Source of the DNA: DATLGB01 sp963724135 | GTDB lineage: Bacteria; Actinomycetota; Thermoleophilia; Solirubrobacterales; Solirubrobacteraceae | Direction: 5' to 3' | NCBI GenBank assembly: GCA_963724135.1 | Contig: CAVRTA010000006.1 | Span: 496,001-560,000, forward strand | Length of the DNA: 64,000 nt | Shown: positions 41,478 to 49,856 of the stretch, piece after piece | Numbering within the stretch: position 1 is the stretch's first letter | Layout of the letters: each line of letters starts with the position of its first letter | Notes under the pieces: model-generated | Told to the model about the DNA's origin: nothing | The model's database searches: none | The model's input: the letters and a program-made list of their open reading frames with translations, nothing else | Translations under genes and position numbers: made by a program

Positions 41478-42149
41478 ATGCCGCCCCCGGAACGCGTGCG
41501 CAGGATCTACGACGCATACGGGCGCAGCCCGCGCCGCCGGCGCGCCTGGTCCGCGGTCAATCCGGGAAACCGCGCCATCCGCGACGAGCTCTTCGACGCG
41601 ATCACGGAGCGCGCGGGGCCCCTGCTGAGCGCCGGGGCGGAGGTCCTCGACATCGGCTGTGGCACCGGCTGGCTGCTCGAGCGCCTGGGCCCGGACGTGG
41701 CCGCCGGCCGGCTGTTCGGGGTCGAGTTGCTCGCGGTGCGCGTCTCGGCGGCGCGAGTCCGCGCACCGGGCGCCACCGTTCTCGAGGCTGACGCCGGCCG
41801 GCTTCCGTTCGCGGACGGGCGCTTCGGCCTCGTCACGCTGCTCACCGTCCTCTCCTCGTGCGCCGATCGCCCCGAACAGGATCGCCTGCTCGCCGAAGCC
41901 GTTCGGGTGACGGCTCCGGAGGGCCTGCTCGCGATCTGGGAGCCGCGCTTTGTCAATCCCACGAACCCGGACACCCGCTTGGCCGGCGGCGCGATCCGCG
42001 CGCTGGGTGCGGCGCGCACGGAGGCACGGAGCCTGACGCTCCTCCCACCGCTGGCGCGGCGCCTCGGCGCCCTGACGCCCGCTCTCTACCCGCTGCTGTC
42101 AGCCGTGCCTGTGCTGCGCTCGCACCGCTTGTACTTCGTCACGCCCTAG
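41478..42149 (+). CDS. SAM-dependent methyltransferase
   Basis: A 223-residue class I methyltransferase. Motif I is EVLDIGCGTGWLLERLG, with the acidic residue at the end of the next strand in FGVELL, and motif post-I/II is in LEADAGRLPFADGRF. The C-terminal half is hydrophobic (LPPLARRLGALTPALYPLLSA), as in enzymes that act on lipids or sugars. ATG 41478; GTG 41472 is also in frame. The substrate is unknown; the polysaccharide neighbours suggest a sugar. Confidence 0.87.
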   Translation: MPPPERVRRIYDAYGRSPRRRRAWSAVNPGNRAIRDELFDAITERAGPLLSAGAEVLDIGCGTGWLLERLGPDVAAGRLFGVELLAVRVSAARVRAPGATVLEADAGRLPFADGRFGLVTLLTVLSSCADRPEQDRLLAEAVRVTAPEGLLAIWEPRFVNPTNPDTRLAGGAIRALGAARTEARSLTLLPPLARRLGALTPALYPLLSAVPVLRSHRLYFVTP

Positions 42150-42780
42150 GTGCGGTGCCGGTCGGTCCGACCGAGCCTGGTCCGCCAACGAGCGATGTGA
42201 GTCGCGAAACGCTCGCTATATCGACCCTCAGGCGACACAGGCGACCGCAACGGGACTGCCGCACCGCCTGCGACCGCGCCCCGAGTTCGCTTGCCCCTCC
42301 TAGGTGTAAGTACCAGGCACGTTGTTCCGAGTTCGCGCTGCTCGTTCCGCGCCGGCGGATCGGTGGCCGGAACCGATGCCGACTGCGCCGGTGAGGGGAT
42401 CGGGACCAGTCGCGCCTGGTGACTCAGGCCCGCTGTGGGGGCGAGATCCGAGCGCCTCGGAGAAAAATCCCCCCTGTGCGGGGTGAAATGCTCCGGACCC
42501 GGTCGGACCTCACCCCTCATCGCGCCGTCAGACCACGCAACGCGGGCTGGCCCGGCGGCGAGCGGCGCGCGCAGCCGACCGCGACCGACAGCGCGGTAAC
42601 GGCGCCGGTCGGACCGAGCTTGGTCTGTCTTACACCCACTGGATGTAATAGGCGCCACGGTCGACCGCCGGAGCGCCCGCACCCCTCGCCTTACCGGCGC
42701 CGTCGGACACGGCCACGGTGATCGCCAGGCAAGCGCTGAACGCGCACCCGCCCGAACAACGTGCCTAGGGACTCACCTAC
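42150..42780. repeat. Non-coding repeat-rich segment
   Basis: Over 600 bp without a credible gene. Repeat A (GCCGGTCGG..ACCGAGC.TGGTC) occurs at 42157-42182 and 42604-42625 in the same orientation. Repeat B occurs as an inverted pair: 42299-42330 (CCTAGG, then CAGGCACGTTGTTC) and 42751-42785 (complement, GAACAACGTGCCTAGG). Hairpin GGGGTGA/TCACCCC is at 42480-42516. Repeat B' overlaps the stop of the next gene. This looks like one or two small non-autonomous elements (MITE-like) or a structured RNA locus. Confidence 0.5.
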
Positions 42781-43884
42781 CTAGGCGACGAGCGTGGCGT
42801 AGAGCTCGTTGAGCAGCCCGCGCTCGTTCGTCCAGGACAGCTGGCTGCCCGCTGCCGCCACCCGCCGGCGAAGATCCGCGTCGGCGCGGCGGACGAGCGC
42901 TTCCTCCAGCGCACCAGCGACAGCCGCCGGGTCGTCGCTGCGGGCACACCAGCCGACCCCGTGATCGCTGACGAGGCGGCTCATCTCCGGGAGGTCGCTG
43001 ACCACGACGGGAACGCCCGCGGCGAGGTACTCGAAGAGCTTGTTGGGAAGCGCGAGGCGATGGTTGTCGCACGTGTCCTGCAGCAGCGAAACGCCGACGT
43101 CCGCGTCGGCGGTGAGGCTGAGGAGCTGTTCCGGGGGCACGCGGGGCAGGAAGTGGATGCGCCCGGCCACGCCGAGGCGCTCGGCCAGCAGCGCCAGGCG
43201 GGCGAGGACCGGCCGCTCGCCACCACCGAGAAAGCACAGGTGGACCCCGGGCAGGCCGGCGACGGCCTTGAGCAGGACCTCGCATCCCCGATGCGCGGCT
43301 GCCGCACCCTGATGGATGACCAGCGGCGCATCGCCGATCCGCAGCCGCTCGCGCAAGCCGACGGAGGCGGTGCCGACGCGCAGCGAGCTGACGTTGCGCA
43401 CGACGGCCGGCCGCCGGCGCAGCCTGTATTTGAGGTGCAGGCGGTCGGCGATTCCCTCGCTCACCGTGATGACCGCGGCGCAGCGAGGCATCAGCGCGCG
43501 CTCGGTCATCTCCACGAACCAGTGCCAGCGACGCTCGCGGTACGGCACGCCCGTCGCGTACTCGTGGGTGTCGTAGACGAGCTGCGCTCCGGTGAGCCGC
43601 GCTGCGACGAACCCCGGCAGCAGCATCGCCGCGTCGTGGGCGTGGACGACGTCGGGGCGCTGGCGCACCGCCCGCCGGACCAGCAGGAACGCGGCGGCTA
43701 GCCGCTTGGCTGGGCGCCATCGCCTCAGCCATCGGGGCGGGAGCGCCGAGACGCGCCGCACATGAAGGAGCTCGTATTCGACCGAGGCCAGCTCGACGAC
43801 CGTGACGTCGTGCCCCGCTTCGTGCAGCGCCTCCGCCTCGCGCCGCACTCGCGTGTCGTGGAGTACCGACTTGTGCAGCAGCAT
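42781..43884 (-). CDS. Glycosyltransferase family 4 protein
   Basis: A 367-residue GT4 retaining glycosyltransferase (GT-B fold). N-terminal HKSVLHDTRVRREAEAL and DVVHAHDAAML, then a C-terminal donor site with HFLPRVPPEQL and LPNKLFEYLAAGVPVVVSDLPEM. The last motif contains the E-x7-E-like site. The start is ATG 43884. The first beta-strand (RICMLLH) seems to begin two or three residues earlier, where no start codon is in frame. It is a close relative of the GT4 at 44663-45835. Confidence 0.88.
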   Translation of the reverse strand: MLLHKSVLHDTRVRREAEALHEAGHDVTVVELASVEYELLHVRRVSALPPRWLRRWRPAKRLAAAFLLVRRAVRQRPDVVHAHDAAMLLPGFVAARLTGAQLVYDTHEYATGVPYRERRWHWFVEMTERALMPRCAAVITVSEGIADRLHLKYRLRRRPAVVRNVSSLRVGTASVGLRERLRIGDAPLVIHQGAAAAHRGCEVLLKAVAGLPGVHLCFLGGGERPVLARLALLAERLGVAGRIHFLPRVPPEQLLSLTADADVGVSLLQDTCDNHRLALPNKLFEYLAAGVPVVVSDLPEMSRLVSDHGVGWCARSDDPAAVAGALEEALVRRADADLRRRVAAAGSQLSWTNERGLLNELYATLVA

Positions 43885-43947
43885 GCAGATGCGCGGACGG
43901 GCGGGCTTTGATGAGCCGCGCCCATTCCCTAGAGTGCCGCTCGCCCC

Positions 43948-44703
43948 ATGGCGATGTTCCGGCTGCAAACCCGCCATCAGCAGAAAGAACGCTCCAGCCG
44001 ACGCTTCATTGGCGTCGGCCGGGCGATCGATGTCGTCCTCGTCCTCCTGCTGACGCCCCTGCTCCTGCCGCTGGCCGGGCTCATCGCGGCTGCGATTGTC
44101 ACCGATTCGCCCGGCCCGGCGCTGTTCCGCTGCGAGCGGGTGGGCCGCGGCGGCCGCCGCTTCCGGATGCTGAAGTTCCGCACCATGGTCCACGGCTCGG
44201 AGGGTCCGCCCCTGCGCGGCGCCGACGACCCCCGCCACACTCCCGTCGGGGCTCTGCTCAGTCGCTGGCGGCTCGACGAGCTGCCGCAGCTCTGGCACGT
44301 GCTGCGGGGCGACATGCGGCTGGTGGGCCCGAGGCCCGAGGCGCCGGAGTTCGTGGCCGAACGTCCGGACGCATTCGCCGAGATCCTGTCCGTGCCTCCG
44401 GGCTTGACCGGCGCGACGCAGCTCGTCTTCTCGGACGAGGCGAAGGTCCTGAGCCGGGTCGCCGAGCACGATCGCGGGCGTGTGTACCGCGAGCATCTGC
44501 TGCCGGGCAAGGTCGAGATGGATCTCACCTACGTCCGCCGCCGGAGCCTCGCGGGCGATCTGCACATCCTGGTCCGCACCCTCTGGCTCCCGGTCCTGCG
44601 CCGCGACCGCGCGGCAGGCGACCTTGTGAAGCGTTTCTCGATGGCTGCGGTGACGGTTGGCTTCACGCTCGCCTACTCGATGCAGATCGCCGCGCCGGTC
44701 TGA
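43948..44703 (+). CDS. Short-form initiating sugar transferase (PNPT)
   Basis: A 251-residue polyprenyl-phosphate sugar-1-phosphate transferase. One N-terminal reentrant helix (DVVLVLLLTPLLLPLAGLI) is followed by the catalytic core with GPALFRCERVG, LKFRTMV, RWRLDELPQL, GDMRLVGPRP and PPGLTGATQ. It lacks the multi-helix N-terminal part of the homologue at 30375. It probably initiates the glycan made by this region. TAGAGT lies 12 nt before the ATG. Convergent, with 41 bp overlap, with the next GT4 gene. Confidence 0.92.
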   Translation: MAMFRLQTRHQQKERSSRRFIGVGRAIDVVLVLLLTPLLLPLAGLIAAAIVTDSPGPALFRCERVGRGGRRFRMLKFRTMVHGSEGPPLRGADDPRHTPVGALLSRWRLDELPQLWHVLRGDMRLVGPRPEAPEFVAERPDAFAEILSVPPGLTGATQLVFSDEAKVLSRVAEHDRGRVYREHLLPGKVEMDLTYVRRRSLAGDLHILVRTLWLPVLRRDRAAGDLVKRFSMAAVTVGFTLAYSMQIAAPV

Positions 44704-45835
44704 GCGACGCATAGACCTCGGCCAGCCGGTCGCGCTCCGACTCCCAGGTGTGTCCTGCGGCGAACGTCCGGATGGCCGCCAGCCGGTCCTCGCCGCCGGC
44801 GAGCTGCGCCATCGCGGCGGCGATCCGCGGCAGATCCGCGGGCGGGACCACCTCCCCGAGACCGTGCTCGGAGACGATCGGCCCGATCACCGGTAGGTCC
44901 GACGCGAGAACCGGCAGCCCGGCGGCGACGTACTCGAACAGCTTGTTGGGCAGGGTCAGCTCGTAGCTCATGCAGATGGGCTGGATCAGGCAGAGGCCAA
45001 ACCCGCCGCTGCGCACGGTCTCCAGCACCCTGTCGGACGGCACGGGGCCGGTGATCCGCACGCGTTCGGTCACGCCCTGCTCCGCGGCCAGCCGGCGCAG
45101 GCGCTCGACGTAGGCCTCCTGCCCGCCGCCGACCAGCCGCAGCCCGACCCCCGCGGCTGCGGGCAGCGCCAGGATCGCCTCCTCGAGCCCCCGGCCCGGC
45201 ATGAGACCCCCGACATAGACGCACTCGCGCGCGTCGCGGCCGCCGGCGGGCGAGACCGTCCTGTCGGGCAGGTTGCGGATCACGGTCGGGGCCGTGACGC
45301 CGTTGCGCTCGCCGAGCACTCCCGCATAGCCCGGGCTGGCGGTGATGACGGCGTCGGCAACGCGGACGAAGCACCACTCGGTCATGAGCACGCCGCGGCG
45401 CCACTCCCAGCGCCCGTTGCGGTCAGCCCACAGTTCATGCGAGTCGTAGACCACGCGCGCGCCCGTGAGCAGCTTCGCCGCGCAGGCGCTCCACATCGTG
45501 TTGTGGTCGTTCGCGTGCACGAGCTGAGGCCGGAGCGCCAGCAGGTGTCCGAGCGCGCGCCGCTGCCAGTCCAGCGCGGTCAGCGCCCGGTGTGCCCATG
45601 TCAATGCGCGCTGCGGACGCCGCATCCGGCGCACCAGCGGTCCGAGCGGAGACCGCGCGCGCAATCGCCGGATCGCCATGCCGTCGCGAGTCTCGCTGCG
45701 CGCGCGCGCCGCTGCCGTCACCGAGCCAACGATCTGCACGTCATAGCCCAGGTCGCGCAGGAGCGCGGCGGAGCGCAGGACGCGCCCGTCATGCGAGACG
45801 CCGTTGCGGACCAGCAGGGTGGCCCTCGGCCGCAC
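44663..45835 (-). CDS. Glycosyltransferase family 4 protein
   Basis: A 390-residue GT4 glycosyltransferase. LLVRNGVSHDGRVLRSAALL opens the acceptor domain; LVHANDHNTMWSA and VVYDSHELWADR follow. The donor domain has LPNKLFEYVAAGLPVLASDLP, the same layout as the GT4 at 42781. The start is GTG 45835, 13 nt after the stop of the surface-protein gene at 45849. A few residues at the C-terminus overlap the convergent sugar transferase gene. Confidence 0.88.
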   Translation of the reverse strand: MRPRATLLVRNGVSHDGRVLRSAALLRDLGYDVQIVGSVTAAARARSETRDGMAIRRLRARSPLGPLVRRMRRPQRALTWAHRALTALDWQRRALGHLLALRPQLVHANDHNTMWSACAAKLLTGARVVYDSHELWADRNGRWEWRRGVLMTEWCFVRVADAVITASPGYAGVLGERNGVTAPTVIRNLPDRTVSPAGGRDARECVYVGGLMPGRGLEEAILALPAAAGVGLRLVGGGQEAYVERLRRLAAEQGVTERVRITGPVPSDRVLETVRSGGFGLCLIQPICMSYELTLPNKLFEYVAAGLPVLASDLPVIGPIVSEHGLGEVVPPADLPRIAAAMAQLAGGEDRLAAIRTFAAGHTWESERDRLAEVYASLRPARRSASSRRA

Positions 45836-45848
45836 GGCGTCGAGGCGT

Positions 45849-46361
45849 CTAGACGAGGCGACGACGACGCGCCGCGAAGGCGAGAACGCCGCCGAGCGCC
45901 CCGGCGAGCCCGAGCAGCGACAGCGGGCCCGCCGCAGCCCCAACCGTACCGCCACCGACGGAGCTGCCTGCTCGCGCGCCGGTCGCATCCTTGCCGTCGC
46001 CCGAGGCACCGCCGGAGCCGCCGAGTGGAAGCCCGATGCGCGGCCCACCGCCGCTCGCGCCCGAGCCGCCGCCGCCCGATCCGCCGGAACCCGAGACGGG
46101 AGCTCCGGGCACCTGTGCGGAGGTCCCGAACCCGTTGTCGGAGTGGATCGGGACGCGGCCCGAGCCGGACCCGCCCGAGCCGCCGGACCCGACGGGCGCA
46201 GCATCCTCGCGTGCCGTGTCCGCCGGTAGTTCATAGACGTATCCGGAGGGCGACCCGACGGCAGGATCGATCGGGTCGCGCTTGCCTGCGGCATGCGCGG
46301 GTACAGCGATTGCGAATACAAGCACTACCGCTAGCTTTGCCGCGTCGGACGGTCGCCCCAT
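45849..46361 (-). CDS. Secreted Gly/Ser-rich surface protein with C-terminal membrane anchor
   Basis: A 170-residue protein. A Sec signal (VVLVFAIAVPAHAAG) is followed by a low-complexity Gly/Ser/Pro body. At the C-terminus comes a hydrophobic helix GPLSLLGLAGALGGVLAF and a basic RRRR tail, as in sortase- or membrane-anchored proteins; no clear LPxTG is seen (GLPLGG is the nearest). TATCAT is 9 nt upstream of the ATG. Divergent from the Wzy-like gene with only 9 bp between starts. Confidence 0.75.
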   Translation of the reverse strand: MGRPSDAAKLAVVLVFAIAVPAHAAGKRDPIDPAVGSPSGYVYELPADTAREDAAPVGSGGSGGSGSGRVPIHSDNGFGTSAQVPGAPVSGSGGSGGGGSGASGGGPRIGLPLGGSGGASGDGKDATGARAGSSVGGGTVGAAAGPLSLLGLAGALGGVLAFAARRRRLV

Positions 46362-46370
46362 ACCTCATCG

Positions 46371-48320
46371 ATGATAAGCACCTCACCCGCCGCCGTGGAC
46401 GCTCCGGTCAGTTCCGACCCGTCATCCGGTGCGTCACCGGACGTTTCCTCGCCGACAGCCACGTACGGCCTGGTCGGCCTCTGCGCCCTGCTGCTGCTGG
46501 TGGGCACGTGGTTCGACGGCGCTTTCACGGTCACCGACTGGGGGCCGATCGCCATCTTCGTCCTCGGAGCCGTGGTCGTCCTGGGACCGGGCGAGCGACC
46601 CAGTCTCCTCACCTACGGGTTCGGCGGCGTGCTCGGTCTCTTCGCCCTGTGGACCCTGCTTTCGAATCTCTGGTCCGACGCGCCGTCATTCGGGATGGAG
46701 AGCGCCATGCTCAACATCTTCTACGCGGGGATTGCGCTGCTGGTCACCGCCGCTGTGCCCCGGCGGGCCGAGGCGGTCACGCTGGCCCGGGCCCTCGTGC
46801 TGGGAATGGGCCTCCTCGTCCTCGCGACGCTCGTGCTGCTCACCCTGGAGGGCAAGGATCTGCTGCTCGCCGGGCGCCTCGACACCCCGGTGGGCTATCG
46901 CAACGGCGCCGCCGCTGCGATGGCCATGGGCGCAGTTGCACTGTTGTGCACGGCTGCGCCCAGGGAGCGCAACGCTCTTGTCCGCGCGGGGGCATTCGCC
47001 ATGACCGTGGCCGCACTGGGTCTCGGCTTCCTGACGCAGTCACGGGGAGTCGTGCTCGGCCTCGGCGCCGGCATCGTCCTGATCCTCGCCCTCGGCCCGG
47101 ACCGTCTGCGTCGCGCCTGGCTGGCGATCGTCGCCGTCGGGTTCGTGGCGGCGGTCTCGGGACAGCTGCTCGAGCCTTACGACGCGTTCATCGCCCGCGC
47201 CCGGGTGGAGCCCTCCGAGCTCGGGTCCGCCCTGGCCGCGCTGTGGATCGCGGTCCTGGCGGCGTTCTTGCTGATGGCGCTGGTCGCCATGCTCGACGAC
47301 CGACTGCGCCACCGTGGTTCGCTGGGGCGATGGCTGCGGCCGGCGGGCGGCGTCGCCCTTGCCATCCTCGTCCTCGGGGCGGCAGGCGCCGGGCTGGCCC
47401 GGACCGGCAACCCGATCAGCTACGTCGACGAGAAGATCACCGAGTTCAAGACGCTCGAACCGGCCGCGCTCGGCGCGACACGCCTGGGATCGACAAGCGG
47501 GCAGCGCTACGACCTCTGGCGCATCGCGGTGCGCGCGTTCAAGGACGATCCGCTCATCGGCGCCGGCGAGGGCTCCTATCCCACCCGCTACTACCGCGAG
47601 CGGTCCACCGACCGCAACCTCACCGTCGCCCACAGCGTGGTCCTGGGGACGCTGGGCGACAGCGGAGCGATCGGGCTGCTCCTGCTGCTCGGTGCGTTCG
47701 CGGCCGCCGTGTACGCGGTCGCGCGCCGCTGGCGACACGCGGAGCGAGCGACGCGCATCTGGGCCTCGGCCCCCCTCGGCGCGGGCGCCGTCCTCGTCGC
47801 CCAAGCCACCGTCGACTGGCTGTGGTCGATCGCCGCTTTGACCGGGCTCGCCATCTTGAGCATCGCTCTGGGGGTCCGAGTACTGACAGCCTCCGGAGAA
47901 AGTGGGCCGCGAGCGGGCATGCTCAGCCGCGTCTCGTGGCGACTTTCTGCTGGACTTAGCGCACTGCTCGCGGTCTGTCTGTTCGTTTCCGCTGATTTCA
48001 CGAAGATCGCTCGCGAGCACCGTTCAAACCCACCGATGTCGCTTTCCGCAGCCCGCACCGCTCAACGCTTCGCGCCGTTCGCCGTCGAACCGCGCTACCT
48101 GGCCGCGGGGGCCCTAGAGTCCGACCGGCGCGCCAGCGCGGCTCGGCAGGAACTCATGGAAGCCCTCGACCTCGAGCCGCGCTCGTTTGTGACAATGACG
48201 CTCCTCGGCGACCTCGAGCTGCGTGCCGGCAACGCCGGCGTCGCCCGCAGCTGGTACCGGCGAGCGCTGGCGCTGAACCCCAGGGACATAGGCCTCCGGG
48301 TTCTCGCCCAAGCCCAGTGA
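46371..48320 (+). CDS. O-antigen ligase/polymerase (Wzy/WaaL)-like membrane protein with C-terminal TPR
   Basis: A 649-residue membrane protein with about 12 helices. The large extracytoplasmic loop has RYDLWRIAVRAFKDDPLIG then AGEGSY, followed by HSVVLGTLGDSG, the hallmark of the Wzy_C/O-antigen ligase family. The C-terminal ~90 residues form TPR-like helices (LEPRSFVTMTLLGDLELRAG). It polymerises or transfers the lipid-linked glycan outside the membrane. The TGA overlaps the GTG of the following GT4 gene. Confidence 0.9.
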   Translation: MISTSPAAVDAPVSSDPSSGASPDVSSPTATYGLVGLCALLLLVGTWFDGAFTVTDWGPIAIFVLGAVVVLGPGERPSLLTYGFGGVLGLFALWTLLSNLWSDAPSFGMESAMLNIFYAGIALLVTAAVPRRAEAVTLARALVLGMGLLVLATLVLLTLEGKDLLLAGRLDTPVGYRNGAAAAMAMGAVALLCTAAPRERNALVRAGAFAMTVAALGLGFLTQSRGVVLGLGAGIVLILALGPDRLRRAWLAIVAVGFVAAVSGQLLEPYDAFIARARVEPSELGSALAALWIAVLAAFLLMALVAMLDDRLRHRGSLGRWLRPAGGVALAILVLGAAGAGLARTGNPISYVDEKITEFKTLEPAALGATRLGSTSGQRYDLWRIAVRAFKDDPLIGAGEGSYPTRYYRERSTDRNLTVAHSVVLGTLGDSGAIGLLLLLGAFAAAVYAVARRWRHAERATRIWASAPLGAGAVLVAQATVDWLWSIAALTGLAILSIALGVRVLTASGESGPRAGMLSRVSWRLSAGLSALLAVCLFVSADFTKIAREHRSNPPMSLSAARTAQRFAPFAVEPRYLAAGALESDRRASAARQELMEALDLEPRSFVTMTLLGDLELRAGNAGVARSWYRRALALNPRDIGLRVLAQAQ

Positions 48321-49633
48321 CCGACGTCCAATACCACCCAACCCCCGCGATCCGCGAGATCGCTCCCGCCGAGGCCGCGCCCGAGCCGCGCGGGCTCGAC
48401 CACGACGCGCTGAGGGTCACGTTCCTGACGCACTACTACCCGCCGGAGGTCGGTGCACCGCAGGCGCGCATCTCCGCGCTGGCGCGCGGGCTGCGTGAGC
48501 GCGGCCTGGACGTAACCGTGCACACCGGGTTTCCGAACTACCCCGCCGGGCGCGTCCAGCCGCCGTATCGCAACCGGCCGATCATGCGCGAGGAGGACCG
48601 TCACGGCGTCCGCATCGTGCGTTCCGCCGTGCTGCCCGCCGCCAACAAGGGGTTCCTCCCCCGGATCGCCAACCACACCGCCTTCGCGACGTCCGCGATG
48701 CTGGCGGCGAGCGCCACCGGCAAGCAGGATGTCGTCGTCGTCGAGACGCCTCCGCTGTTCACCGCCGGAGCCGCCGTCCCCTATGCGCGCGCGAAGGGCG
48801 TACCGCTGATCGCCCACGTCAGCGACCTGTGGCCCTCCTCGGCGGTCGAACTGGGCGCCCTGGGGAGCAAGCACGCGATCGCTGCGGCCGAGCGCCTCGA
48901 GCGCTGGATCTACCGGTCGGCCACCGCGATCACGGTCCCCACCCGCGGCATGGTCGAGACCCTGGGCGAGCTCGCCGACAGCGCCGGCAAGGTCCGCCGC
49001 ATGCCGCCGATCGTCGAGCTCGGCCGGTTCCCGCAGACGAGCTTCCCACCGCTCGACGGACCCCTCCGCGTGCTCTACGCGGGCACGATCGGACTCGCGC
49101 AGGGGATCGAGAACCTGATCGACGCCGCCGCCATCGCCGGCCCCGACGTCGTGGAGGTCACGCTCGCCGGCTGGGGCGCCGAGGGCGACACGGCGTACAA
49201 GCACATTCTCGACCGCGGGGTCAAGAACGTACACATGACCGGCACGGTGCCCCCCGAGCACGTCGTCGACCTCTACGAGCGCTCCCACGTCGGTGCGGTG
49301 TTGCTCAAGGACAAGCCTCTATTCGCAGGCGCGCTCCCGACCAAGCTGTTCGAATGCATGGCCGCCGGGCGCCCCGTGGTCCTCTCGGCGCGCGGCGAGT
49401 CGGCCGAGACCGTGGCGAGCGCGAACGCCGGGGTGGTCGTCGGGCCCGAGGATGGTGAAGCGCTCGCGGCGACCTTCCGCGAGCTCCACGCGACCGACGG
49501 ACACGTTCTCGCCGCGATGGGGGCATCGGGCCGTGCCCACGTCGAGCGCTGGGCTTCACTCGAGAGCAACGTCACGCGCTGGCAGTCGCTGCTCGAGGCG
49601 ACGTGCAGCGAGCGCGTCGCCAGCGCCGGCTAA
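48317..49633 (+). CDS. Glycosyltransferase family 4 protein (WbuB/WcaI-like)
   Basis: A 438-residue GT4 enzyme. FLTHYYPPEVGAPQARISAL near residue 36 is characteristic of the WbuB/WcaI subgroup, which often transfers fucose-type or N-acetyl sugars. The C-terminal donor site reads LPTKLFECMAAGRPVVLSARGE. An extra ~30 residues precede the fold. GTG start in a GTGA overlap with the Wzy-like gene. Convergent overlapping stops with the small gene at 49630. Confidence 0.9.
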   Translation: MTDVQYHPTPAIREIAPAEAAPEPRGLDHDALRVTFLTHYYPPEVGAPQARISALARGLRERGLDVTVHTGFPNYPAGRVQPPYRNRPIMREEDRHGVRIVRSAVLPAANKGFLPRIANHTAFATSAMLAASATGKQDVVVVETPPLFTAGAAVPYARAKGVPLIAHVSDLWPSSAVELGALGSKHAIAAAERLERWIYRSATAITVPTRGMVETLGELADSAGKVRRMPPIVELGRFPQTSFPPLDGPLRVLYAGTIGLAQGIENLIDAAAIAGPDVVEVTLAGWGAEGDTAYKHILDRGVKNVHMTGTVPPEHVVDLYERSHVGAVLLKDKPLFAGALPTKLFECMAAGRPVVLSARGESAETVASANAGVVVGPEDGEALAATFRELHATDGHVLAAMGASGRAHVERWASLESNVTRWQSLLEATCSERVASAG

Positions 49634-49830
49634 GCCGGGTCCGGACGGTCCTCGACCGCAGTCACGTGGGCTGGGCTCACCCAGACCCGCACCTTGGCCG
49701 CTGTCGTGAACCGGGCGAGCCGCTCCTCTGCGTCCTTCGCGTGAGTGGCGACCAGCGCATCGACGACGCGCTTGCCGCTGAGCGCGACCGTGAGCTCGCG
49801 CCCGTCCGTCATGAGGATCCTTGCCGCCAC
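49630..49830 (-). CDS. Small conserved-looking protein, unknown function
   Basis: A 66-residue protein with beta-rich start (ARILMTDGRELTVALSG) and the ending KVRVWVSPAHVTAVED. It has no signal or membrane helix; the fold may be a small beta-barrel. The start is GTG 49830, supported by TATGCT 6 nt upstream. Its stop overlaps that of the GT4 gene on the other strand. Function unknown. Confidence 0.72.
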   Translation of the reverse strand: MAARILMTDGRELTVALSGKRVVDALVATHAKDAEERLARFTTAAKVRVWVSPAHVTAVEDRPDPA

Positions 49831-49836
49831 GCGCGG

Positions 49837-49846
49837 AGCATAGAGT
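49837..49846. promoter_or_regulatory. Symmetric divergent -10 element (ANNNTANNNT)
   Basis: AGCATAGAGT carries TATGCT on the minus strand (6 nt before GTG 49830) and TAGAGT on the plus strand (10 nt before GTG 49857), sharing the central TA. Confidence 0.6.
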
Positions 49847-49856
49847 TCCCCGTCGC

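Noticed and set aside
42146..42682. A 178-codon open frame on the minus strand in the repeat block
   Set aside because: It runs through repeats A and B and hairpins, and the product is Arg/Pro/Thr-rich with no motif, ribosome site or promoter.
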